Positions 1 through 6,885 of a stretch of DNA of 13,834 nucleotides are shown piece by piece (position 1 is the stretch's first letter; each line of letters starts with the position of its first letter). The stretch covers positions 1-13,834 of the forward strand of contig CALZJY010000022.1 of the NCBI GenBank assembly GCA_945787925.1, read 5' to 3'. The stretch comes from an uncultured Anaerosporobacter sp. (GTDB taxonomy: Bacteria; Bacillota; Clostridia; Lachnospirales; Lachnospiraceae). Made by a program: the position numbers and the translations under genes. Under the pieces are notes generated by a model, which did not search any database, was not told the DNA's origin, and saw only the letters and a program-made list of their open reading frames with translations.

Positions 1-457
1 AAAGTTTTTTGTAGAGAAGACACAGGTGATTGGAGAATCAATGGAAAATACGCTTTTTAATGGAGATGACATTATCATTAATAAATTTGCGTATCGGGTA
101 AATAGCCCAAGTCGATATGATTTGGTCGTATTCTATCCAAAGGGAAATAAAAAGAGCGATTATTTAGTGAAACGCGTAATAGGGGTTCCTGGAGAGACAA
201 TCCAGATTATCAATGGAATCATCTATATTGATGGAAAGCAAGTGGAAGAGGATTATGGGAAGAATGCTATGGTTGGTGCAGGAATGGCGTCTGTTCCGAT
301 TCGACTTGGAAAAGGAGAATACTTTGTATTGGGAGATAACCGACTAATTAGTAGAGATAGCAGATATAGTTCTGTGGGTATTGTGAAAAAAGAATATATC
401 GTAGGAAAAGTATGGCTTCGAATTTTTCCAATGGATGGGTTTGGAGCTGTGAAATAG
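1..457 (+). CDS. lepB: Type I signal peptidase, 3' part (5' end outside window)
   Basis: This membrane-anchored serine protease removes signal peptides from exported proteins. The reading frame is open from base 2, so the start and the N-terminal membrane anchor lie upstream. The GTG at 26 is an internal valine, because it falls within the catalytic region. Box B, containing the nucleophile, is visible as GESMENTL, with the serine codon at 38-40. The general-base lysine lies in LVKRVIGVPGE, with its codon at 170-172. Box E is GDNRLISRDSR near the C-terminus. The sequence ends soon after box E with a short FPMDGFG tail, as in Gram-positive SipS-type enzymes. The gene is followed directly by an intrinsic terminator. 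All catalytic residues expected in this part are present, so the enzyme looks functional. Family assignment is firm; which paralogue it is cannot be told. Confidence 0.93.
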   Translation, partial: KFFVEKTQVIGESMENTLFNGDDIIINKFAYRVNSPSRYDLVVFYPKGNKKSDYLVKRVIGVPGETIQIINGIIYIDGKQVEEDYGKNAMVGAGMASVPIRLGKGEYFVLGDNRLISRDSRYSSVGIVKKEYIVGKVWLRIFPMDGFGAVK

Positions 458-460
458 AAA

Positions 461-511
461 AAGGAGCTGCCACGCTAAGTTACCTTAGTGCGACAGCCCC
501 TTCTTTTTTTG
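461..511 (+). terminator. Bidirectional intrinsic terminator between convergent genes
   Basis: A long GC-rich hairpin pairs about 463-479 with 483-500, tolerating several G-U pairs and one or two mismatches, with a short loop at 480-482. It is followed by a T-rich run at 501-510. On the minus strand the same hairpin is followed by a run of five T (complement of 458-462). It can therefore end both the signal peptidase transcript and the convergent ABC-F transcript that stops at 532. Confidence 0.85.
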
Positions 512-531
512 TGTTGCTACGAACGAATTCG

Positions 532-2088
532 TTATACTAATTTCGTTGTCCATTGGGAGCAATCCCAAACATCTGTTGCTAAGCCTTCATAGAATTCTGG
601 TTCATGGCAGATTAATAATACGCTTCCTTTGTATGCTTTTAGAGCACGTTTTAATTCATTTTTTGCATCCACGTCTAAGTGGTTCGTAGGTTCATCTAGT
701 AATAAGATGTTGGATTCACGATTGATCAGTTTGCATAAACGAACTTTCGCTTGTTCACCACCACTTAATACACGAACTTGGCTTTCGATGTGTTTTGTAG
801 TTAAACCACATTTTGCAAGCGCAGAACGAACCTCGTACTGTGTGAAGGATGGGAACTCCGTCCATAATTCTTCGATACAAGTGTTTGTTTTGTCGCCTGT
901 CATTTCTTGTTCAAAGTAGCCTTTATATAAATAATCTCCTAATTCCACGCTTCCGCTAAGAGATGGAATGATTCCTAAGATACTCTTAAGAAGTGTTGTC
1001 TTACCAATTCCGTTGGCACCAGTAAGAACGATTTTTTGACCACGTTCCATGGAAAGATTTAATGGCTTGCTAAGAGGCTCGTTGTAACCAATTACTAAAT
1101 CTTTTGTTTGGAAGATATAGCGGCCTGAGGCTCTTGCTTCTTTGAAGTTGAACTCCGGCTTTGGTTTTTCTTCAGCAAGTTCGATTAAGTCCATTTTGTC
1201 TAATTTCTTTTGACGGCTCATTGCCATGTTTCTTGTGGAAACACGAGCCTTGTTACGTGCAACGAAATCTTTTAATTCGCTGATTTCTTGTTGCTGACGT
1301 TTGTAAGCAGCTTCTAATTGTGCTTTTTTCATTGCATAGACTTCCATGAATTTGTCGTAATCGCCGACATAACGGTTAAGCTCTTGATTTTCCATATGGT
1401 AGATTAAGTTTACTACGCTGTTTAAGAATGGAATATCATGTGAAATTAAGATAAATGCGTTTTCGTATTCTTGTAAATAACGTTTTAACCATTCGATATG
1501 TTCTACGTCTAGGTAGTTTGTAGGTTCGTCTAGAAGTAGGATATCTGGTTTTTCTAATAGTAGCTTGCCAAGTAATACTTTGGTTCTTTGGCCACCACTA
1601 AGGTCTGTAACATCACGTTCTAACCCAATGTCATTTAGTCCAAGTGCTCGTCCTATCTCTTCGACCTTGCTGTCGATAATATAGAAATCATGAGAGTCAA
1701 GGGTATCTTGAATCTCAGCGAATTCATCCATGATGGCAGCAAGAGCATCCTCTTCCGCTTCTGCCATTTCTGTACATAATTCGTTCATTTTTGCTTCTAA
1801 ATCATAAAGATAAGTAAAAGCAGATTTTAGTACATCGCGAATAGTCATTCCTTTTTCTAATACCGAATGCTGGTCAAGATAACCTACACGGACATTTTTG
1901 GACCATTCAATGTTTCCTTCGTCCGGCATTAATTTTCCAGTTACAATATTAAGGAATGTAGATTTTCCTTCGCCATTGGCACCAATTAAACCAATGTGTT
2001 CTCCTTTAAGAAGGCGGAAAGACACGTCATTAAAGATGGCACGATCGCCAAAGCCATGGCTTAATTTGGTTACATTTAATATACTCAT
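532..2088 (-). CDS. ABC-F family ATPase, YfmM-like
   Basis: This is a soluble protein with two ATP-binding cassettes and no membrane segments, the layout of ABC-F proteins that act at the ribosome E site to relieve stalled translation or, in some members, protect against antibiotics. Cassette 1 has Walker A GANGEGKST (residues 36-44), signature LSGGQ (163-167) and Walker B ILLLDE ending at E188. An arginine- and lysine-rich helical linker follows (about 240-310), then cassette 2 with GANGIGKTT, LSGGEQAKV and ILLLDEPTNHLD. The start was placed at 2088, not at the upstream in-frame ATG at 2118, because AAGGAG sits six bases before 2088. That gives 518 residues, the length I recall for B. subtilis YfmM, whose N-terminus it resembles. 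It is transcribed alone from its own promoter. Whether it is a housekeeping factor or a resistance protein cannot be read from sequence, although the linker does not look unusually extended. Confidence 0.92.
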   Translation of the reverse strand: MSILNVTKLSHGFGDRAIFNDVSFRLLKGEHIGLIGANGEGKSTFLNIVTGKLMPDEGNIEWSKNVRVGYLDQHSVLEKGMTIRDVLKSAFTYLYDLEAKMNELCTEMAEAEEDALAAIMDEFAEIQDTLDSHDFYIIDSKVEEIGRALGLNDIGLERDVTDLSGGQRTKVLLGKLLLEKPDILLLDEPTNYLDVEHIEWLKRYLQEYENAFILISHDIPFLNSVVNLIYHMENQELNRYVGDYDKFMEVYAMKKAQLEAAYKRQQQEISELKDFVARNKARVSTRNMAMSRQKKLDKMDLIELAEEKPKPEFNFKEARASGRYIFQTKDLVIGYNEPLSKPLNLSMERGQKIVLTGANGIGKTTLLKSILGIIPSLSGSVELGDYLYKGYFEQEMTGDKTNTCIEELWTEFPSFTQYEVRSALAKCGLTTKHIESQVRVLSGGEQAKVRLCKLINRESNILLLDEPTNHLDVDAKNELKRALKAYKGSVLLICHEPEFYEGLATDVWDCSQWTTKLV

Positions 2089-2124
2089 CGTAAACTCCTT
2101 GTTGTTAAAGAACTTCATGTTCGT

Positions 2125-2152
2125 ATTTTATGTCAATTTGATTTGACGTCAA
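2125..2152 (-). promoter_or_regulatory. Sigma-A promoter of the ABC-F gene, with palindrome on the -35
   Basis: On the minus strand, -35 TTGACG (2152-2147) and -10 TAAAAT (2130-2125) are separated by 16 bases. The predicted RNA start near 2118 leaves about 30 bases of leader before the ATG at 2088, which supports that start codon. The -35 lies inside a perfect 10-bp palindrome, TTGACGTCAA (2143-2152). A further GTCAA half-site is at 2132-2136, so a repressor site is possible. Confidence 0.65.
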
Positions 2153-2213
2153 TGTTTCTTATTTTACATGAAAAAAATAAATATGACAAGTAAAAAGAAA
2201 TATTCCCACAATG

Positions 2214-3017
2214 TTACATGAATTTTTGGATTACATGAGCAACGCCATTGTCGTCATTGCTTCGTGTGATATAGTTTGCCGCTTCTTTTACTACTTGTTG
2301 CGCATTTGCCATGGCAACGCCTAAGCCTGCGTATTGGATCATTGTTAAATCGTTGTATCCATCTCCACAGCTGATCATTTGTGTATGGCTTAAGCCAAGG
2401 TGGTCTAATAAGTGTTTTAAGGAATCTGCCTTATCTACGTTTTGAGGCACGATTTCAAGGAAGAATGGTTCGGAACGATAGATGTTTAAGATATGTCCGA
2501 ATCGTTCTTTCATTTTTTGCTCCACTTCTGCTAAATGCTCTGGATCTCCAGTCATTAGGCATTTGTTTACATCAAAGGTTACGTATTCTGCGAAATTATC
2601 TACGTCATGAAGAGGCATATTATTGATTTTTGCTTCTAATTCCATATATTTATCACGAGCAGTACCAACTACTACGCCAGTATCTTCATAAGTGATGATT
2701 CCTACTCCAAATTCTAAAGCAGCTTCATAAAGGGCAGGAATTACATCCTGTGGAAGCTTCTTTTGATAAATTACTTCTTCTGTTTGACAGTTGATGATTT
2801 TCGCGCCGTTATAACTTAAGATAACCCCGCCAAATTCTTGTAGTTTGATTTCTTTTGCAAGTGCACGGATTCCAGGTGTTGGACGTCCGGATGCAAGAAC
2901 TACTTTATGTCCTCGTTCTTGTGTCGCAAGAACTGCGTCTAACGTTTCTTTGGAAATTTTCTTTTCCGAAGTCGTTAATGTACCATCAATATCTAAAACT
3001 AGTATTTCGTAAGCCAT
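2214..3017 (-). CDS. Cof-type HAD-IIB sugar-phosphate phosphatase
   Basis: This is a predicted cytoplasmic Mg-dependent phosphatase of the haloacid dehalogenase superfamily, Cof/YidA subgroup; known members hydrolyse sugar phosphates and related small phosphates. Motif I is LDIDGTLT with nucleophile D9 and acid/base D11. Motif II is LASGRP (41-46, S43). The motif III lysine lies in VDKADSL (K196), and motif IV is GDGYND (218-223), followed by GVAMANA. The 267-residue length and the large cap between motifs II and III (about 85-185) fit type IIB. The ATG at 3017 is preceded by AGAGGAG eight bases upstream. The gene is separate from the ABC-F gene downstream, which has its own promoter, although no clear terminator lies between them and some readthrough is possible. 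The exact substrate cannot be predicted. Confidence 0.92.
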   Translation of the reverse strand: MAYEILVLDIDGTLTTSEKKISKETLDAVLATQERGHKVVLASGRPTPGIRALAKEIKLQEFGGVILSYNGAKIINCQTEEVIYQKKLPQDVIPALYEAALEFGVGIITYEDTGVVVGTARDKYMELEAKINNMPLHDVDNFAEYVTFDVNKCLMTGDPEHLAEVEQKMKERFGHILNIYRSEPFFLEIVPQNVDKADSLKHLLDHLGLSHTQMISCGDGYNDLTMIQYAGLGVAMANAQQVVKEAANYITRSNDDNGVAHVIQKFM

Positions 3018-3053
3018 AATACATACTCCTCTTATATTCTATTTTCAGACTCT

Positions 3054-3082
3054 ATCATACCTATATCTTGGTAAAATGTCTA
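3054..3082 (-). promoter_or_regulatory. Sigma-A promoter of the HAD phosphatase gene
   Basis: On the minus strand, -35 TAGACA (3082-3077) and -10 TATGAT (3059-3054) are 17 bases apart, each matching five of six consensus bases. The RNA would start near 3047, about 30 bases before the ATG. The divergent YhgE gene begins at 3160. A TATAAT at 3085-3090 on the plus strand could be its -10, but no good -35 accompanies it. Confidence 0.6.
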
Positions 3083-3159
3083 TATATAATCTCTGGTATG
3101 AATATTTGAGGTGATATATGAAAAAACTACAACATAGAATAGGAAAGTAGGGAGAAGTT

Positions 3160-5310
3160 ATGAAATCTATAGTTCGAATTTATCTTCGAGATGTAAAGGC
3201 AATCGTTACGAATGTTTCTGCTGCCGTCGTAATTCTTGCGCTTATGATCATTCCTTCCCTGTATGCATGGTTCAATATTAAGGCTTCTTGGGACCCTTAT
3301 AGTGCGGAGTCTACAAGAGGAATTAAGATAGGAATTGTAAATCAGGACAAAGGAACCGAGTTAAACGGAGAAAGAATCAATTTAGGAGAACGTGTCGTAG
3401 AGGAACTGAAGAAGAATGACCAGATGGGGTGGCAGTTTGTTTCTCATGAAGAGGCGATGAAGGCGTTAGAAAATGAAAAATATTATGCGGTATTTACGAT
3501 TCCTAGTGATTTTTCAGCAAACTTGACTTCTATCGTATCTTCAGACATAAAAAAAGGAACGATTATCTATACGGTAAATGAAAAGATGAATGCCATAGCA
3601 CCAAAGCTGACAGACAAAGGGGTTACCAATTTGCAATCTATGATTAGCGAGACCGTAGTAGAAAATGTCAGCAATACGATCTTTAGCGTGGCCAATGAAA
3701 TCGGCGTCAATTTGAAAGGGCAGATTCCAAATATTACGACAGCTTATGATAGCCTTGTAAACTTACAAGGAAAGTTTGGAGAAATCAACAGCACGATCAA
3801 TGAGGCGGACAAAGGAGTTGCGAAGTTTACAGGCATATTAAACGATGTAAAGAAGGAGCTTCCAAAGATTACGGAGGCCATTGCTTCAGCAAATGCTTTT
3901 GGAGCAGAGTTGCAGACGTATATTACAAAGGCACAGCAGACAACTGCCAATATCAGTCCGATGATTTCTCAAAATTTATCCTTATTTGCGACTATGGCAG
4001 ACAATTTAAATGGGAAGTTGCTTGCCTTACAACAAGCCATTTCTGGGAATGTAGAAAATGCACCAGAATTATTGGCCCAGGTAAAACAGCAGATTACAAG
4101 TTTAAATACGATGGCAACCACGCTTTCCCGGTTATTACAGCAAATGCAGAATTTTGCACCAAATGAGACCATTACAGGGTACATCGATGTGCTTACAAAG
4201 GCACAGGCATATTTGTCCAAGATGAATGGATTGGCGGACAAGGTAAGTGCACAGTTAGCAAGCGGTGAGTATGTGCCAGGAGAATATGTTGCACAATTAG
4301 TAGATGCTTCTAATAAAGCGACTACAATCATTGCGAAAGTAAGAGATGTAGAGAGCAAACTTACGCCAGCACTAAATAAGTTGTTTGCGGATGCCTATGC
4401 AGGTGCACAGAAAGCACAGAAAATCTTATCCGATGCCAGCAAGAAGATGCCAGAAGTGAAGAACCTGATGAATATCGCATATCAGGATCTTGATAAAGGA
4501 GAACGAGGAATTGCTATTGCAAAAAAAGTAGTTCCTAAGGCAGAACGTCTTGTTAATGAGATGGTCGTACAATTAAAAGGCGTAAGAGATGAAGCGAATC
4601 TAAAAGAGCTAGTGAGACTGCTTACTGCGGATGTTGCAAAAAGAAGTGACTTTCTTGCAAATCCAGTAACCATAAAAGAGGAGCGGATGTATCCGGTTGC
4701 CAACTATGGAACGGCAATGTCTCCATTCTATACGGTATTATGTTTATGGGTTGGTGTATTGCTTCTTGCGTCCATGCTAGCAGTAGAGGCACCAGGAGAC
4801 TACAAGCCATACCAAGTGTATTTTGGGAAGTTACTCTTGTATTTGACAGTTACGATTGTACAGGCATTGATTGTTTCCCTTGGAGACTTGTATCTTCTTA
4901 AGATTACGTGCAAGAATCCAGGAGTCTTCGTACTTGGAAGTATTCTTACAAGCATTATATTTACGGTGATTGTATACTCCCTTGTCTCTGTCTTTGGCAA
5001 TGTGGGGAAGGTAATTGGAATCATCTTGCTTGTATTACAAGTAGCAGGTTCGGGCGGAACGTTCCCAATCCAAATGACACCGAAGTTTTTCCAAGTAATC
5101 AATCCATTCCTTCCATTTACGTATTGTATTTCTTTTGCAAGGGAGTCGATTGGAGGAATCGTTCGTGAAATCATGATACGAGATATTTGGATCATCCTTC
5201 TCTTTATCGTAGTTTCTATTTTGGTTTCGTTAGTATTAAAACGTCCAGTCAACAAATTACTTCATAAATTTACAGTACGCTTTAAGGAAAGCGGAATTAG
5301 CGCGGAATAA
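3160..5310 (+). CDS. YhgE/Pip-family membrane protein
   Basis: This is a membrane protein of the YhgE/Pip (phage infection protein) family, distantly related to EsaA of type VII secretion. One hydrophobic segment lies near the N-terminus (about 18-36), followed by the family-typical WFNIKASWDPY region. A large outer domain (about 40-515), rich in Ala, Lys, Gln and Thr and mostly helical in character, comes next. About five to six membrane segments form the C-terminal part (roughly 523-544, 556-580, 588-613, 618-637 and 677-694) and resemble an ABC-2 permease. At 716 residues it is a normal length. A GGGAG site lies five bases before the ATG. It stands alone: no type VII secretion, ATPase or regulator gene adjoins it, and a hairpin follows the stop. 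In lactic acid bacteria Pip is needed for adsorption of some phages; the cellular role is generally unclear. Family assignment is confident, function is not. Confidence 0.9.
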   Translation: MKSIVRIYLRDVKAIVTNVSAAVVILALMIIPSLYAWFNIKASWDPYSAESTRGIKIGIVNQDKGTELNGERINLGERVVEELKKNDQMGWQFVSHEEAMKALENEKYYAVFTIPSDFSANLTSIVSSDIKKGTIIYTVNEKMNAIAPKLTDKGVTNLQSMISETVVENVSNTIFSVANEIGVNLKGQIPNITTAYDSLVNLQGKFGEINSTINEADKGVAKFTGILNDVKKELPKITEAIASANAFGAELQTYITKAQQTTANISPMISQNLSLFATMADNLNGKLLALQQAISGNVENAPELLAQVKQQITSLNTMATTLSRLLQQMQNFAPNETITGYIDVLTKAQAYLSKMNGLADKVSAQLASGEYVPGEYVAQLVDASNKATTIIAKVRDVESKLTPALNKLFADAYAGAQKAQKILSDASKKMPEVKNLMNIAYQDLDKGERGIAIAKKVVPKAERLVNEMVVQLKGVRDEANLKELVRLLTADVAKRSDFLANPVTIKEERMYPVANYGTAMSPFYTVLCLWVGVLLLASMLAVEAPGDYKPYQVYFGKLLLYLTVTIVQALIVSLGDLYLLKITCKNPGVFVLGSILTSIIFTVIVYSLVSVFGNVGKVIGIILLVLQVAGSGGTFPIQMTPKFFQVINPFLPFTYCISFARESIGGIVREIMIRDIWIILLFIVVSILVSLVLKRPVNKLLHKFTVRFKESGISAE

Positions 5311-5317
5311 TAGAGAG

Positions 5318-5362
5318 AAACGCTATGTGCAAGAGGCTTCTTCTTGTACATAGTGTTTATTA
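5318..5362 (+). terminator. Probable terminator after the YhgE/Pip gene
   Basis: A 17-bp stem pairs 5318-5334 with 5342-5358, with two G-U pairs and a seven-base loop. It starts eight bases after the stop codon. The T-rich tail is short (GTTTATTAA), so termination may be partial. A new strong promoter begins 24 bases downstream. Confidence 0.6.
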
Positions 5363-5385
5363 AGTTGTATTCCCTGCTTCTTTGG

Positions 5386-5414
5386 TTGACACAAAAGTTT
5401 TACGTCGATATAAT
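5386..5414 (+). promoter_or_regulatory. Perfect-consensus sigma-A promoter of the mur gene pair
   Basis: TTGACA (5386-5391), a spacer of exactly 17 bases, and TATAAT (5409-5414) make a full consensus match. The RNA should start near 5421, leaving about 75 bases of leader before the TTG start of the MurE-like gene. No terminator or clear hairpin is seen in this leader. This is the strongest-looking promoter in the window. Confidence 0.88.
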
Positions 5415-5491
5415 TAACCTGTTATAGCAATTTTTAAACATATCTTCTATTTGCCGTAATACAATGTAGTATGAGGCGAAAGGAGAGTGGT

Positions 5492-5518
5492 ATGATTGAA
5501 ATTATATCGATTACTTGA
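5492..5518 (+). other. 8-codon ATG mini-ORF overlapping the MurE-like start
   Basis: ATG at 5492 opens a frame reading MIEIISIT and stops at TGA 5516-5518. It lies in a different frame from, and straddles, the TTG start at 5496. AAGGAG (5480-5485) is six bases from this ATG and ten from the TTG, so ribosomes may prefer the mini-ORF. Whether it is translated is unknown. Confidence 0.25.
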
Positions 5519-6854
5519 GCGGATGGAATATAGTGTGTTATCGGGAAGTGTAGATCTTACAATTTCTACGATTACTGAAGATTCCAGGAAAGTAGTAGCG
5601 GATTCCGTCTTTGTATGTATTTCAGGAGATCGTCAAGATGGGCATGATTATGTGAATGAGGCGATTGCCAACGGAGCAGTAGCGATTGTTGTAAATCGAC
5701 AAATCTACGTTTCGGATTCTATTACTGTCATTCTCGTATCCAATACAAAAGCCGCCTTTTCTTATATGGCTGCGGCGTACTACAATTATCCGGCGGAACA
5801 GATCAAGACGATTGGTGTGACGGGAAGCAGAGGAAAGACAACGACCTGTCATATGATCGGCGCTATTCTGAAGGAAGCGGGGTATGAAGCTGGATATATT
5901 GCGGAGATTGGGCGACCGTTAGAGTTTCAAAAACGTCTGAATGAACAGGTGCAAGCAAAGAAGGATGTAGTTGTCGTTGAAGTATCCAGTATGTCAGCAA
6001 AGCGGTTCGCATATGCAGGAATGACATTTGACATCGGGGTGTTGATCAACTTGATGCGCTCCCATATTGGTATAAATGAACATAGTTCCTATGAGGAATA
6101 TATTGACTGCAAAGGGCAGTTGTTTAGACAATGCAAGCTTGGAATTGTAAATGCAGAGTGTAGTAAGCTGCAAGAGATTTTGAAAAATCATAGCTGTCGG
6201 ATTGAGACATTTGGGTTGAGGCGTGGAGCTAGGCTGTATGCACAGTATCCTGGATTGATTCAGAAAAGGGGATTCCTCGGGAATCAATTTTACGTAGAAG
6301 GGGTATTGTGTTCGTGCTTTGAAATGTGGATACCAGGGCTATTTAATATATATAATGCACTTGCTGCAATCATGGTGGCAAGAGAGTTAGGAATTAAGGA
6401 AGCATCCATGAAGAAAGCACTTTCTGAGGTGATCATACCAGGAAAGTTTGAATCGATTGCCAGTGAATCAGGGGCAACGGTATTATGCGATGCAGCAGGA
6501 AATGTGGAAGAATTACAAAACGCATTGATGACAGTGCGGGAGTATGTACCACGTAATGTCATCTGTATTCTGTATCCAGATGAGGCGATGGAACGAAATA
6601 AGCGCTACGCAGTGGGAAAGACATTGGCACAATTGGCAGATGAGATTGTTTTAGTATGCGAACAAGGAGCAGAAGAAGTAGTCGATGGTATATCCCTTGG
6701 AATTACAGAATATAATGGATGCCTGAAAGTGGCAAAGAGCAGCGAGGAAGCGTTAGTGCTTGCAATGAAAGAAGCTGAAAAGAAGGGAATCATTGTTGTC
6801 GCTGGGACAAATAAAGAGGTAGATGATGAAGTGACGAAAGTTACGATCAAATAA
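5496..6854 (+). CDS. Divergent MurE-like Mur ligase
   Basis: This is a three-domain Mur ligase, closest by layout to MurE, the cytoplasmic enzyme that adds the third amino acid to UDP-MurNAc-dipeptide. The N-terminus (MKLYRLLE; STITEDSRKV about 24-33) is MurE-like. The ATP loop is GVTGSRGKTTT (107-117). EVSS (162-165), the LINLMRSH segment (183-190), the likely carbamylated lysine K206 in CKGQLF, and GLFNIYNALAA (281-291) are also recognisable. It departs from MurE in three ways. The RDHLD core reads RSHIG, the DYAHTPD loop reads CDAAGNVEEL (331-340), and no DNPR amino-acid-binding motif is found where EIVLVCEQGAEEV lies. At 452 residues it is shorter than usual. The TTG start is supported by the MurE-like N-terminus and AAGGAG ten bases upstream. 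The murF gene follows 31 bases later under the same promoter. It may be a specialised MurE or a paralogue with another acceptor. Confidence 0.8.
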   Translation: MKLYRLLERMEYSVLSGSVDLTISTITEDSRKVVADSVFVCISGDRQDGHDYVNEAIANGAVAIVVNRQIYVSDSITVILVSNTKAAFSYMAAAYYNYPAEQIKTIGVTGSRGKTTTCHMIGAILKEAGYEAGYIAEIGRPLEFQKRLNEQVQAKKDVVVVEVSSMSAKRFAYAGMTFDIGVLINLMRSHIGINEHSSYEEYIDCKGQLFRQCKLGIVNAECSKLQEILKNHSCRIETFGLRRGARLYAQYPGLIQKRGFLGNQFYVEGVLCSCFEMWIPGLFNIYNALAAIMVARELGIKEASMKKALSEVIIPGKFESIASESGATVLCDAAGNVEELQNALMTVREYVPRNVICILYPDEAMERNKRYAVGKTLAQLADEIVLVCEQGAEEVVDGISLGITEYNGCLKVAKSSEEALVLAMKEAEKKGIIVVAGTNKEVDDEVTKVTIK

Positions 6855-6885
6855 ATAAAAAGAGACGAAAGGGCAGGTCTAGACG

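Noticed and set aside
26..28. GTG at 26 as the start of the signal peptidase gene
   Set aside because: The catalytic serine codon would be only the fifth, and the membrane anchor would be missing. The frame is open to the window edge, so the gene is simply cut by it.
2089..2118. Ten extra N-terminal codons of the ABC-F gene from ATG 2118
   Set aside because: ATG 2088 has AAGGAG at six bases and gives the family-typical MSILNV start. The predicted RNA begins near 2118, too late for the upstream ATG to be used.
2164..2222. Nine-base direct repeat TTACATGAA (2164-2172 and 2214-2222) between the HAD and ABC-F genes
   Set aside because: It is short, AT-rich and partly inside coding sequence. There is no sign of insertion or attachment-site structure, so chance is the likeliest explanation.
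3969..5255. Open minus-strand frames at 3969-4358 and 4800-5255 within the YhgE/Pip gene
   Set aside because: They are antisense shadows of a clear gene, without ribosome sites, recognisable domains or promoters.
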